A stretch of 64,000 bases of DNA from Luscinia megarhynchos (Eukaryota; Chordata; Aves; Passeriformes; Turdidae), in NCBI GenBank assembly GCA_034336665.1, contig CM067584.1, positions 2,232,001-2,296,000 on the forward strand, given 5' to 3'. A program made the position numbers and the translations under genes. Shown piece by piece: positions 11,690 to 22,525 of the stretch (the first letter of the stretch is position 1; each line of letters starts with the position of its first letter). The notes below the pieces were generated by a model, which saw only the letters and a program-made list of their open reading frames with translations, searched no databases and was not told where the DNA came from.

Positions 11690-12062
11690 TGATACTTTGT
11701 CTTTTTCCTAATTACTTAAGACCGGACAAAGTATCTTAGCATGGATGGAAAAGGATTACAAAAGAGGCCCTTTCTTTTCTCAGCTTTATTCTAAGGCGAT
11801 GGCATGGCCGGAAGGAGGGAAAGAGGGAGATCCCTCCTGGGACCTCCATACTCAGGAGAGGGAATGCGGGAGTGGCTTTGGCTAGCAGCCAGTGGGATAA
11901 GGATACAGGGGATAGGATCAGGATACAGGAACTCCCGGTAGGGTACAAGGTCACAGGGAAAGGTCACAGGACAGGAAGGGGGACATGAACCGGGAACTGG
12001 CCGGAAGGAGGTGGCCAGGTTTGCTGATTCATTCCTTATACCTCATTTATCGAATTACAACA
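11690..12062 (-). mobile_element. Solo LTR, 373 bp, inserted into family B
   Basis: On the minus strand it begins TGTTGTAATTCG and ends CAAAGTATCA, giving the TG...CA termini of retroviral LTRs. It is flanked by identical 6-base direct repeats CCCTCC at 11684-11689 and 12063-12068. A minus-strand AATAAAG polyadenylation signal lies at 11785-11790 (TTTATT on plus), leaving about 95 bases of R/U5. A 6-bp duplication is typical of class II (ERVK, alpha/beta-like) elements. Host sequence homology resumes on each side, so one LTR remains after LTR-LTR recombination. No second LTR or internal sequence is present. Confidence 0.9.
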
Positions 12063-12170
12063 CCCTCCCTTTTAATTTTTAATTCTTATGGAATTCATGC
12101 TTTCCCCATTGCTTCTTTCATCTTCCAATATCCAATTTCATTTCTCAGCAAACCTGCAGTTTGTTTGTAA
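12063..12170 (-). mobile_element. Family B repeat, second part, right of the nested LTR
   Basis: The reverse complement (AAATTGGATATTGGAAGATG, then GAATTCCATAAG) aligns with 53050-53130, where AAATTGGATCCTGAGAGATG and AAATCCATAGGG precede the GGAGGGGG/ACATTAGA junction. The target site CCCTCC corresponds to a single GGAGGG at the equivalent place in the 53-kb copy, which confirms that the 373-bp LTR is a later insertion. The right boundary is approximate. Confidence 0.65.
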
Positions 12171-12450
12171 AGGCAAACAATTTTATTTAATTTTTTTATT
12201 CATCAATCATTGGAACCCTTCCCATTGCTGCTTTTCTCTCTCAGTGCTGGTTTTACCCTTTTAGTTTGTAAGGACAAACCCCTCATTCCTCTCTCTGGAA
12301 GCAGCAGATCCACTTTGGGGATGGGAATAAAACAGGGAGAATTCTCCCATTCCCAAATCCCAGAAGATTTACCCTGGGGGAATCAGCCAGGACAAAGCTG
12401 CTGGTTCTGAGCATCACCTCCCTGACAGATTCCTTTTTTCCCCTCTGCAG
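12171..12450. other. AT-rich unique sequence leading to a strong splice-acceptor-like tract
   Basis: Nothing identified except the polypyrimidine run and CTCTGCAG at 12431-12450, which sets up the exon candidate that follows. Confidence 0.5.
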
Positions 12451-12517
12451 AAATGCCACCAAGGAGATTTTACAGCTGTTACTGCACAGCTCAGTGTGCC
12501 AGCCAAATATTGCTCAG
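12451..12517 (+). CDS. Candidate 67-bp internal exon, gene unknown
   Basis: A strong acceptor (long pyrimidine tract then CTCTGCAG) ends at 12450 and a modest donor, CAG followed by GTTAGA, starts at 12518. All three frames are open. One reads NATKEILQLLLHSSVCQPNI, which has a plausible amphipathic helix pattern; another reads KCHQGDFTAVTAQL. No neighbouring exon could be linked, and I recognise no family. Chance acceptor-donor pairs occur in any 64 kb, so this is weak. Confidence 0.2.
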
Positions 12518-12800
12518 GTTAGAACTGGGATAGAAATCTCCTTTCTTAGAGAAAACCACAGTGACCAAGGGTTCCAAAATCCCCAAGGAGAGGGAGGAAC
12601 AGGGAGAGAACATCCAGTGGTGTCTGGAGGGCAATGGGAACTGAAATCAATTAATTAATTTCATTATTTCACTGTTTCCCTCACTTTTCCATGTGATAAT
12701 TAGATAATATTTAGTAACAAGCTATTGAATCCTGGAATAGCAACGAATGCAGATGCACTAACTCCCAATTTTATCTGTATTCCAGAATTCCAGAATATTC

Positions 12801-13187
12801 TGAGCCCTGGGCAGTGCCTGGGTGCCCCACAGCCCCTAGAGTGTGCAGAAATGAAAAGAGAATTTGATTTCTGAGTCATGGGCAATGCCTGGGTGCCCAG
12901 AGGTCTCAGGGTGTGCAGAAATAAAAATATAATTTCCTTTTTGAGCCCTGGGCAGTGCTCAGGTGCCCACAGGGGTTTCAGGGTGTGCAGAAATGAAAAG
13001 AGAATTTCCTTTTTGGGCCCTGGCAGTGCCCAGGCGCCCACAGCCCCTAGAGTGTGCAGAAATGAAAATATAATTTCCTTTTTGAGCCCTGGCAGTGCCC
13101 GGGTGCCCAGAGGTCTCAGAGTGTGCAGAAATGAAAATATAATTTCCTTTTTGAGCCCTGGCAGTGCCCAGGCACTCACAGCCCCAG
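12801..13187. repeat. About 60-bp minisatellite
   Basis: Six to seven copies of a unit containing TGAGCCCTGGGCAGTGCC, then GGTGCCC, a variable CACAGCCCCTAGAG or GAGGTCTCAGGG, GTGTGCAGAAATGAAAA, and a TAATTTCCTTT tail. Variants alternate, so there may be two interleaved subtypes. Frames of 138 (plus) and 207 (minus) codons through it are repeat artefacts. Confidence 0.92.
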
Positions 13188-14231
13188 GATACCCCAGCTG
13201 GGAGCAGGACAAACCCCCCAAAATTCTCTGGTGGCTGCAGATGAAATCACAGCACGAGGGTCCTGCTGCTGTTTTCTGCTGCAACAAGACCTGAGGGGAG
13301 GGAGAGGCAGAACAAAACCACAATTATTTCTAACAAGCTTCCCCAGATTCGTCTGTGGGGACTCTCTGCAGGTTGAACTCTGCCTGTGTAATTTGTTTAT
13401 TGCTATTTTTGGAGAGCAGCTTCATTTATCACAAAGATCTGCTTGAAAGCTGCGGGGGGTGATCTGCTACTACCACCCAAGGCATTAATTTTATTATCTG
13501 TCTTTATGAATAAAAACAGGAGCACAGAGCTGGCTCCTTGTACAACATGAAGAAAAGAGGGTGTTTATTAAACTGCCATGGGAATGTCAAATAAAAACCA
13601 CCACAAATCCCCCCAAAAAACAGGATCCCATCCAGGACACTTCACAGACCTCCTCACTGGCTTTGAGGGAACACTTCAAAATAAGAACTTGATTTAATTA
13701 GCTAATGTGAAGGAAGAGATGAGGATTAGCAGCTGATTAAAATGCTTGGAGAAAACAGTTATGGGAAGTGAATTAATCCTGTAAGAAAACCAAGGCTGCA
13801 GCAGATAAATCCTGCTTTGGGCCCAAACCTCAGGTTCCTCATTTATTTTATTTTATTATTTTGTTTTATTATTTTATTTTATTTATTATTTTATTTTATT
13901 TTATTTTATCATCCCAGATTTATTCAGAAATGCAGAGGGACCTGCCCAGCACTCACAGAAACCATGACCAGAGCAGAGCCCATCCCCTGCTCTTTATTCC
14001 AGTGTTTAATAACAGAGGGGACATTAAAGAGCTTTAATTGTAACATGGGAATTTCCATGAGGTTTTTTATGAATTAATGTGATTTCCTGGCTCTGTGAGC
14101 TCTGCGCTGCAGCTGCTCTCTGCTCCAGGAGCAGCTTCAGGAGTTATTGGGAATTAAATATTTCCTCTTGCCCTGTGCCTGGGCAGGCAGAGCAGGGGAT
14201 GCAGGAGGGGAATAATCCCTGCACTTCCCAA
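13188..14231. other. Unique sequence with an embedded (TTTTA)n microsatellite
   Basis: Mostly AT-rich single-copy DNA. A pentamer-like TTTTATTTTATT tract lies at about 13841-13909. No exon or mobile-element boundary was identified. Confidence 0.6.
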
Positions 14232-14467
14232 TTTATTTCAGCATAATTTCAGAATTATTTCAGCATTACTTCAGCATTATCTCAGTGTTATTATCTCAGA
14301 ATTATTTCAGAATTATTTCAGCATTGTTTCAGCATAATTTTAGAATTATTTCAGAATTATTTCAGAATTGTTTCAGCATTGTTTCAGCATTGTTTCAGCA
14401 TAATTTTAGAATTATTTCAGAATTATTTCAACACTGATTCAGCATAATTTCAGAATTATTTCAGCAT
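14232..14467. repeat. 10- to 11-bp minisatellite (TTTCAGAATTA)
   Basis: More than 20 copies of TTTCAGAATTA and TTTCAGCATTA/G variants. The unit is very similar in style to the ACAGAATTATT array at 29754-30403, but it is not the same sequence. Confidence 0.92.
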
Positions 14468-14893
14468 CACAGAATTCCCATTGTCACCTCCAGCAGGACC
14501 CCATTTCTGTGCCAGGACAGAGAATTGTCCCCGGGAATTCCCAGCCCTGGCACTGCCACCTCCAGCAGGACACTGGCACCAGTCCCATGGAAAGTTCTGG
14601 GTTCTCCTTTCTAAATCCCCTTTTTAAACCTAGAAACGAGGGACAACCAATCCTGGCCCCACACAAACCTTTCCCCATGGGGCTGAAATTCCATTCTTAT
14701 TTCTCTTAATAAATTAAAGAGGCATTTAAGTGGCTGCCGATCATTTACGCCCCTCGGTAATTAGCTGCAATTAGGAATTGCTGTGACGAGGTGCGATTGT
14801 GGCACCCAGAGCCATCTCCCTCTCACCCCTGAGAGTTTACACGGAATTTCTTCTGCCTGTCCCAGCTGAGGGCTCTGGGGTCCTGCTGGAATG

Positions 14894-15122
14894 AGCTGGG
14901 AATAACTGGGAATAACTGGGAATGGTTGAGAGTGGCTGGGAATAACTGGGAAATGACTGGGAATAATTTGGAGTGGCTGGGGATAACTGGGAATAACTGG
15001 GAATGGCCGGGAATGACTGGGAATGACCGGGAATGGCCGGGAATGGCTGGGAATAACTGGGAATGGCTGGGAATGGCTGGGAATAACTGGGAATATTTGG
15101 GAATAACTGGGAATGGCTGGGA
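14894..15122. repeat. 10-bp minisatellite (GGGAATGGCT / GGGAATAACT)
   Basis: About 23 copies of a decamer with three main variants (GGGAATAACT, GGGAATGGCT, GGGAATGACC). The minus strand encodes stop-free IPSHSQPFPV-type repeats, a compositional artefact. Confidence 0.95.
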
Positions 15123-15204
15123 ACGGGAACATCCAGAACCCCCGACCTGCCAAAAACTCATCAAATACTTTGGGGGTGCAGACACAAACGGGGCTGTGGG
15201 GCAG

Positions 15205-15418
15205 CACGTGATGCAATTAACGCAGGTGGGGCAATTAACGCAGATGAGCAACTGATGGAGGTGACGCAATTAACGAACGTGGTATAATTAAGGCAGGTGA
15301 TGCAATTAACACAGGTGAAACAATTAACACAGGTGAAACAATTAACACAGGTGATACAATTAACACAGGTGATACAATTAATGCAGGTGATACAATTAAT
15401 GCAGGTGAAACAACGCAT
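15205..15418. repeat. 18-bp minisatellite (CAGGTGAAACAATTAACA)
   Basis: About 12 copies of an 18-base unit, with CAGGTGATACAATTAATG variants toward the right. Because 18 is divisible by three, the minus strand reads as a six-residue repeat (FTCVNC / ITCVNC) and stays open by chance. Confidence 0.93.
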
Positions 15419-15513
15419 GTAAAACAATCAGGGTGAGCTGAAAAAGGAATTTTGGGGTGGGGACAAAGGGAGGAGCAAACGGGGCAAGATGTGCCCAGAA
15501 CATCCCCGAACAT

Positions 15514-15671
15514 GGAATAATTCCTGTGATTCCTGTACCCCACCCTGTGGATAATTCCTATAATTCCTGTACCCCATAAATGGATAATTCCTGTGATTTC
15601 TGTACCTCATAAATGGATAATTCCTGTAATTTCTGCACCCCGCCTGTGGATTATTCCTGTACCCACCAGGT
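15514..15671. repeat. 33- to 34-bp minisatellite, five copies
   Basis: The unit contains GGATAATTCCTGTGATTTCT followed by GTACCCCATAAAT. The last copy is truncated. Confidence 0.88.
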
Positions 15672-16530
15672 GGATCAGATTTTTGCATATGATTTATTTT
15701 AATCAATACCTCTAGAGGCTGGGCATGAGCGGGATTTTGATCGAATTTGGAATAAATTGAATGAATTCAGGGCACTGACTGAGCCCAAAGTTCTCTCCTG
15801 AGCGAAATCCCTCCTAAGAGACATTTCCCCTGCTCTTGTTTGGCCGCAGAGCAGGCTGGAATGATTAATCCAAACAAGAGGGATTAATTGGCCAACCTTC
15901 AGAGTCCTGCCAGCAGCCCAGGGAATTGCCAAACCATTATCTGCTGAGCTGCTGTCCTGGAGCACGTGAATCACCTGCCCTGAGCATCCCAGTTTGGGAT
16001 GAGGGATGTGGCTGCAGCCCTGGGGGAGATTCCCCCCAGCTCTCCCCACATCCCCAGTGACATCCCCGAGCTCTGCAGGACTCAGAACCTTTTGAGAAAA
16101 CCAGTTTGTGTCAAGTGAGGTAGAAAAGCTTTAAAAAAAACCCCACAAAACCCCTTTTTTCTATTCAAGGCATGAACAGCCCCTCAGCCCAGGAGCTGCA
16201 TTGAATTTGTAGCTGCTCCTGGAGGACGTGGGGGTCACTCCTGGCTCCAGGGGTGAGGGGTGCTCCCAGATATTGATCCCAGCACAGGCAGCAGGGAGCA
16301 GAGCCAGGGAAATTTGATTTTGAGGTGATGGCAATGTGCTGAATCATGGCTTATTGCTACACCCAGAAACAGGGCATGGAGGTGGGGGGAGCTAAATCAA
16401 ATCACGCTCCGTGCCTGCAGGAGAAATGTCTTTAGGAGACATTGAAGGGTCATCAAAAACCCCTCTGTGCAGAAAGAGCGCCTGAAATGAAATTAAAAAA
16501 CAGTGGGAGTAGCAGAAAGGGATGAAATCA
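15672..16530. other. Unique sequence, nothing identified
   Basis: Single-copy, mixed composition. The AAAAAAACCCC run at 16132-16150 is the only simple sequence noted. Confidence 0.55.
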
Positions 16531-16650
16531 TGGAAATGAAAGCCTAATTTTTAATTAAAGTCTCGGAGAACACTCATGGAGGTATAAATGCATATGCAAA
16601 TGATATTATCTCGAGAAGACGTAATTACCTGGTGTAGAGTGGCAGTTGTT
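16531..16650. promoter_or_regulatory. Possible conserved non-coding element with a POU octamer
   Basis: Complex AT-rich sequence with TTTTTAATTAAAG, GGTATAAATGCATATGCAAA and an exact octamer ATGCAAAT at 16594-16601, flanked by TGATATTATC. The clustered homeodomain/POU-like words and lack of repetitiveness are the only evidence; conservation cannot be tested here. Confidence 0.2.
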
Positions 16651-17457
16651 TACACGGCTGAATTTGGGTTATTTTAAGTCTCATTCTGGAAAAGCTCACA
16701 AAGATTTGGAGGTGTTGGGCACTCTGCAAAGTGAGGGCAAAAAGAGAATAATTGTGGCAAAAGTTGGCACGAAAAACTCAGGAGTGCAGGGCTGGCAGAG
16801 TGAAACCCCCCAGCAGCACAAAGCTTTGCTTTCCCTTTAAAAAGTTCAAAATTCACACCGTTTTGAAAATGAAAAAGCACAAATCTGATTCTTCATTATT
16901 TACTCATTGCTTTTGTTTTCTTCCCAGAGCTGGCTCAGGCTGTATAAATACTTCATGAGAACCTTATTTATATAGTCTCAAATAAAGTGAGGCTTCAAAC
17001 CCAAAAATATTAACTCTGGGCTCCTCTGGTGCAGTAATTGCTTGCCTGTAAGTATAAAAGTTAGTTTAAAACTATATAAATACATCATAAACCACAATCC
17101 GAGTTAAAATGAAAAATTCAGATTTTAAAAGTGGGAGACAGGCACGGTAAGAAAAGCAATAAAGATAAAAAATAACCTGGAGCTGGAAATGGGATGACTG
17201 GGATGGGACTGGGGGACACCCTGGGGACAGGGGAGGTGTGGGGGTGCTCATGTGTCCCCTAATGAACTGCTGTTAATTGGCTGCTGCAATTAGCAGAATG
17301 GCACCAGAGGTGCTGCCAGCTCAGAAATTAAAACAGGGAGAGCAGTTAATGCCAGCAGAGCTCGGGGGTTTGGGCACCCCACAAATCCCACCCGGACACG
17401 GGGCTGGGAATTCCAGGGAAAGGGAAATCCCTGAGGCCAGGGGGGATCAGAGCAGAG
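16651..17457. other. Unique AT-rich sequence
   Basis: Nothing identified. Several AT-rich stretches (16960-17130) contain ATATAAATAC-type words, and the region 17180-17440 is GC-richer. Confidence 0.55.
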
Positions 17458-17857
17458 GGAGCAGCCAGGAGCTTCCAGAACAACTAATTTTGCACTTTTT
17501 GGGGTTGTTTTTGTCAGAATGGGCAAATCTGAGAATCCCAGGATTACAGCAGCCACTGAACTCCAAGGGGAAGAATCCAAATAAAATCAGGATTTCTGCC
17601 CCAGGGCTCTGCCAGGACTGGCAGCAGCCAGGACCTTCCAGAACAGCTCATTTTGTATTTTTTGGGATTGTTTTTGTCAGGAAGGGGAGCTCTGAACACC
17701 CCAGGATTGCTGTTCCCACCAGCAGCACTCACTGAACTCCAAGGAGAGAAATCCAAATAAAATCAGGATTTCTGCCCCAGGGCTCTCCCAGCATTAGGAG
17801 CAGCCAGGACCTTCCAGAACAGCTAATTTTGCACTTTTTGGAGTTGTTTGTGTCAGC
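17458..17857. repeat. Three-copy tandem repeat, 163-176 bp unit
   Basis: GCAGCCAGGA(G/C)CTTCCAGA begins copies at about 17461, 17624 and 17800. Each runs through AATTTTGCACTTTTTGG, GTTTTTGTCAG, CACTGAACTCCAAGG, AATCCAAATAAAATCAGG and CCCCAGGGCTCT. The middle copy is longer by an added CCACCAGCAGCACT block. This is a segmental tandem duplication rather than a short minisatellite. Confidence 0.9.
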
Positions 17858-18539
17858 TTTGTGCTGTTTGAAGTTTTGGGGCTGCAGGAAGGGTTTGGGG
17901 AGCACAGGGAAGCTGCACTGCAGATCAGAGGTCTCCTCCCATTTCCCTCTGCTCAGCCTTACCCAGGGGAAAGGCTGGGCTGGACCCACAGCCCCGAAAA
18001 TCCATGGAAAAATCCATTTAGAAAGGCAGAGGGCCCAGACAGAATGAATTCACACAGAATCTGCTCTGAACTGCAGGAAAAGCCACGGAGTTCACATCCC
18101 TGAGCTTTCATCTGCCCTGTTTTATATTTTTTACCACGCAAAGTTTGGGTGGGGAGGGCAGAGCACCGGGCACGGTTCTGCACCTCCCTCCAGCTTCTAA
18201 ACCTGCAGCTGATCCATTTCTAAGGCTCCCGAGGAGTTTCTGGAAAGGGAATTTACAGACAGGCTGTGAAAACTGAGTCAGGCTGGGCTGGAACCCCCCC
18301 AGACCCCACCGACCTCTCCCTCCCCTTTCCCAGATTTTTATGGACATTTCTGTCCATGTGGAAACCCCTTTGGCCAAACCCCTGCCCTGCAGCGAGCAGA
18401 AAATCAAACAAAGCCAGAGCAGGGGTTTACAAACCTTCCCCAACATCCCAACCCTGTCCAGACTTTCCTCAGCAGCTCTTTGATCCCAAACTTTGCAATG
18501 TGACTCCAACTGCTCGGAAACAATTCCCCCCGATCTGCT
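17858..18539. other. Unique sequence, nothing identified
   Basis: GC-richer single-copy DNA. Overlapping open frames on both strands (for example 18108-18638 minus, 176 codons) have no recognisable protein features. Confidence 0.55.
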
Positions 18540-18740
18540 GGAATTAGTGCAACATGTTGTACATGCAAATCCACCTTTCAAAGCTTCACTTTTTGCTTTA
18601 ATCACCAGCATTAAAAGGACCTCGTGTTTCCCTTTCATCTGGCAGCAAATTAATTATAAAAGCTATATGGTAATATTAATATTGTCTTACTGGAGATCAA
18701 TGGGTTTATTACCTTTGATTCTAGCATTGCTCACTCAGTG
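18540..18740. promoter_or_regulatory. Possible conserved non-coding element
   Basis: Non-repetitive sequence containing an octamer-like ATGCAAAT (18563-18570), CTTTCAAAG, AAATTAATTATAAAAG, and ACCTTTGATTC resembling a TCF/LEF site. The motif clustering resembles developmental enhancers, but this is inference only. Confidence 0.2.
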
Positions 18741-18950
18741 ACAAAACCTATATTTGTATCTCCCCAAACTTCAGGATGGTAAATTCAGGTAAGGGTTTAA
18801 ATAGAAATGTTTTATCTTTTTAAAATGTTGACTCGGCTTAAAGTTGGAAAAGACAATTGGATTTGGTTCAGTGTTTGGTGGGGAAGGTCAGAGAATCCTA
18901 AATAACCTAAATTCCCATTTATGGGTTTTTTTCCTTGCTTTCAGCACCAA

Positions 18951-19239
18951 GTTTCCCTGGGATTTTGAGATCCAGGTTTCTCTGGGATTTTGGGATAGAG
19001 ATCTTCCCTGGGGTTTTGGGATTGAGGTTTCCCTGGGATTTTGGGATCCCGGTTTCACTGGAATTTTGGGATGCAGGATTCCCTGGGATTTTGGGATGCA
19101 GGATTCCCTGGGATTTTGGGATGCAGCTTTTCCCTGAGATTTTGAGATCCAGGTTTTCTTGTGATTTCAGGATCCAGCTTTTCCCTGGGATTTTGGGATC
19201 CAGGTTTCTCTAGGATTTTGGGATCCAGCTTTTCCCTGT
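18951..19239. repeat. 25- to 26-bp minisatellite (TTTCCCTGGGATTTTGGGAT)
   Basis: About 11 copies of TTTCCCTGGGATTTTGGGAT followed by CCAGG or GCAGG. The same unit forms a second, shorter array at 20568-20688. Confidence 0.93.
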
Positions 19240-20567
19240 GGCCTCAGGTGGACCCTGGCTCAGGCACTGCAGGAACAGGGAGGGACAAAAACCCTTCTCA
19301 AACTGAAGAGTTCCTTCCCTAAACCCAGGACAGCAGACCCTGTCCTCTGGTTCCCAATTTCACCCTGCGGGTCAGACTGAGGAGGGGCCAGAAACGTCTC
19401 AGAAACCAACTCAGAATAATTCCTGAGTCTGAATTCTGGGGCTGTTTGGACAAATATTTGCCAGGAATTCAAAGCCGAGCCTGAACTCCGCGGCTTTTCT
19501 CTCTTTAGTCCCCTGAACACTGAACACAGAGATTTTCACACTGAGCCTTTCCTTTCTGCAGAGCCCCAGAGCATCCCCAGGTGAAAGGGATGCAGGAGGA
19601 TCATCCAGCCCAGCTCCTGCCTGGTAATGCCCGTTCTGGGCTTTGTTCCTGCACAAAGCCAAAGCCGCTGTGGAGATTTGGAGCTGCAGCTCCGCACACG
19701 GCTCCTCTCGCTTGCAATTTGCTGTAGCCCCGGGTTCAGACAAGCTCTGAGGATTTCTGACACGGAAAGGGCTCGTCCTGATCCACAGCTGAGCCACAAA
19801 CCCAGCAGTGACCCCGGGAGCAGGGACTCATTTCCCTCCTCAGGAGGAGTCACTTCGTCACAAATGGAGCCCGTGGTGCTGGGATTGCTGGAGATGCTCC
19901 ACAGCACACAAACACCTCCCCGCTGCTCACCAGAAATCCCAAAGCTTTAGGAGCTGGGACACAAAGGCAGCAAAGATCACTTTGGAGAATTAAAAAAAAA
20001 GTGAAGAGGCCAATTAGAACCATGACAGAAAACACCAGGGTTTTGCAGCAAATGAAAGCAGAACAGTCTCCACTCCAGATGAGAGAGGCGATGGAATTTG
20101 ATTTCATTTCTGGCTTTTAGGGTGGTTTTATTCTGCTTGGTTTTGTGTTTTTGTTTTTTTATCTCCTCTCTAAACTGCTTCCTCCTCATGTTTTATTTCT
20201 GGATCCTGCTGCCCTGAGCCCTCCATGATAAACAAGACGCTGCTGCTAAACCTTCTCTGGAGGAGAGCAGGAGACAATTTTCTTTTCTCCTTTCCTTGTT
20301 ATGTTGTGCCATAAGAACAATAATATCCCTCCCCTTGTAGCATAATTAAAATAAACTGCTGTGCTGTGGCATTTAGTCAATTGGAGCACTCGTTTATTGC
20401 CTCGTATGCAACAAATCCTCCGAGATCCCAGCTCTGAGCACTTCTGAATTTTTGGCTTTTCTGGCTCAGGAGGAGCAGCTGATCCACGAGCTGCACATTC
20501 CAGGGATGCAGCACTGGGCGTTCCCAGAGCTGGCACTCCTGGTTAACCCAGGGATTAACTGGTTAAC
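19240..20567. other. Unique sequence between two related arrays
   Basis: No recognised gene. Overlapping frames on both strands at 19411-19950 are unsupported. An acceptor-like TTTTCTGGCTCAG ends at 20469, but no convincing exon follows. Confidence 0.55.
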
Positions 20568-20688
20568 CCTGGGATTTTGGGATCCAGGTTTCCCTGGGAT
20601 TTTGGGATGCAGGTTTTCCCTGGGATTTTGGGATCCAGGTTTCCCTGGGATTTTGGGATCCAGGTTTCCCTGGGATTTTGGGATCCAG
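20568..20688. repeat. Second array of the 25-bp unit
   Basis: Four to five copies of CCCTGGGATTTTGGGATCCA with GG(TT)T linkers, the same unit as 18951-19239. The sequence between the arrays is non-repetitive, so the second array is a separate seeding or the remnant of a once larger array. Confidence 0.92.
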
Positions 20689-21027
20689 AATTCAATAAAA
20701 CTTTTCCAAAAGGAGATCCCAATTTTTGGAGCAGAAGAAGGTGAATTTAATAAAGACACCTGGGACATCCCATTTTTTTGGGGCAGAAGAAGGTAAATTC
20801 ATTAACCTTTTACCCCAGGAGATCTCATTTTTTTGAGCATAATAAAGTGAAATAAATAAAGACACCTGGGGGATCAAAATTTTGGTGGCAGAAGACAATA
20901 AAGACACCTGGAAGATCCCATTTTTGGGAGCAAAAGAAGGTGAAATCAATAAATCTTTTCCCCTGGAAAATCCCGCTTTTTGGGACATAATAAGGTGAAT
21001 TCAATAAAGACACCTGGGACATCCCAC
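20689..21027. repeat. About 60-bp degenerate tandem repeat
   Basis: Repeated AATAAAGACACCTGGGACAT, CCCATTTTTTGGG, AGCAGAAGAAGGTGAA and AATAAA(C/T)CTTTT blocks in variable order. It abuts the preceding array directly. The AATAAA words are part of the unit and are not polyadenylation signals. Confidence 0.85.
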
Positions 21028-21650
21028 ACTGCTGCACATCAGCCCCAGATTTTACAATTCTCTCTTGCCAGATCACCCTTGCACCTAGAATATGAAAAGC
21101 AGGTCACTAAGAACAACAACAAAAAAAAAAAAAAAAAAGAAGGAAAAGGACAATAAACCTGCAAATTTATGGTGTAATTTTGCCCTAGTTACAACAGTGT
21201 ACAACTCTGACAAGCAACGCTGCTCCCCACAAACAAATTTATCACCACTGGTTGCTCTTCTATTGCTTTCAATAAGAAATGCCAAAATAAGTATGATTTA
21301 ACAATGCCATCAGCTGGCTGCAATCCTCCCTAGGTTTGGTGCATTACAATCAAATTGGTCTCTAAGTGTGGTATTTAAAAAAAAACAAATAAAAAAGGAA
21401 TGAACCCGGACCTAAATCTGCCACTTAATGCTCCACAGCTCTGCCTCAATATTTACAGGGAGCCAGTAGGAAATTGTCTTTGCATTCTAATTTACATATT
21501 CATGGGGTTGTCATAGAGCCTGGAAGAGGAGGTTTTTTTCTGCTTTGTTATAACACTTTAAATATTAGAGGTTTTTAGTGTTCAGTTTATGTAAATCCCA
21601 CTCCGAGCAGCGTGGCTTTGCCTGGTGCTGGGTTGGGGATTCTGCTGCAG
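21028..21650. other. Unique AT-rich sequence with a poly-A run
   Basis: A(19) lies at about 21120-21138 and another A-rich run at 21378-21402. No gene or element ends were identified; the A runs could mark degraded retrocopies but no body is recognisable. Confidence 0.5.
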
Positions 21651-21916
21651 ATGATTTAGGGGGAGAAAGTGATTTAAGGGGTGAAAATTATTTAGGGGGT
21701 GAAAATTATTTAGGAAATAAAGGTGATTTTGGGGGAGAAAGTGATTTAGGGGGTAAAAGGGATTTAGGGGGAGAAAGTGATTTAGGGGGTAAAAGGAATT
21801 TAAGGGGAGAAAGTGATTTAAGGGGTGAAAGTGATTTAGGGGATAAAATTGATTTAGGAGATAAAAGTGATTTAAGGGGTGAAAGTGATTTAGGAGATAA
21901 AAGTGATTTAGGGGGT
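21651..21916. repeat. 18-bp minisatellite (GTGATTTAGGGGGTGAAA)
   Basis: About 15 copies of an 18-base unit, plus-strand purine rich. The plus strand is open for 195 codons (21578-22165) as a six-residue GGESDL / RGESDL repeat because the unit length is divisible by three. TTTAGGGGG resembles telomere repeats superficially, but the period and flanks differ. Confidence 0.93.
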
Positions 21917-22225
21917 GTTTGTGGCACTGGGGGACAGTGGGGCAGCTGGCCCAGGCCCACACCACATCTCCATTTTCCAGACCCCACTCAAGAGCAGACA
22001 ACAGACAATGGCTTTGCTCCAGAGCAACGAGAAACCAGATGGCTTCAAAAGATCCCCCCTGCCTCCGAGGCAGCATGTGGAATATTAATTAATAATAGAT
22101 TAATAGACCTTTTCCCAGTTAAAAATGTCATGTGTTTGTGCCAGGGAAGAGCCACAGAGCAGTGACTGTGTCTCTCTGGAATTGTCCTTCAGTGGCCCTG
22201 CAGGGAGCCTTGGTCACATCAGCAG

Positions 22226-22525
22226 GGGCAGGGACCCCACTGGTGCCCTGGGTTTTATATTTTATATTTTCCAGACTCTGCTGCTTGATGTGTAACTCTG
22301 AAACTTCATGTTGGTGTTAGTAAGGTGTTAGTAACTCTTCACAGGGGAGTTGGACACAGCAATCCCTTCCCAGCTGCAGAGTCGAGGACACCCAGTGCCC
22401 AAAAATCACAGATAATGGGAAGGGAAGGGGCTGAGACTCCACAACCTGGGGCTGTGGTTGGACCATTAACCCCAATGTGTGGATGAACCAAAATTTGTAA
22501 AAGTGCAAAACTCGTGACCAGGATC
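22226..22525 (+). mobile_element. Dispersed LTR family A, copy 1, left part
   Basis: From about GGGTTTTATATTTTATATTT through GTTAGTAAGGTGTTAGTAAC, GGACACCCAGTGCCCAAAAA and CATTAACCCCAATGTGTGG to CTCGTGACCAGGATC, this matches the reverse complement of 61190-61470 closely. Copy 1 is interrupted at 22525 by the 630-bp solo LTR and resumes at 23156. Similarity to the left of about 22226 is weak and the 5' end was not found. Confidence 0.8.

Noticed and set aside
15205..15418. CRISPR-like regular array
   Set aside because: Contiguous 18-bp tandem units with no unique spacers, in vertebrate DNA. The same reasoning applies to the other minisatellites.
20470..20540. Exon after the TTTTCTGGCTCAG acceptor-like site
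   Set aside because: The following frame runs straight into the 25-bp minisatellite and no donor with a plausible frame was found.
21651..21916. Interstitial telomere repeat
   Set aside because: TTTAGGGGG words recur every 18 bases with intervening GTG(A)AAA sequence rather than every 6 bases.
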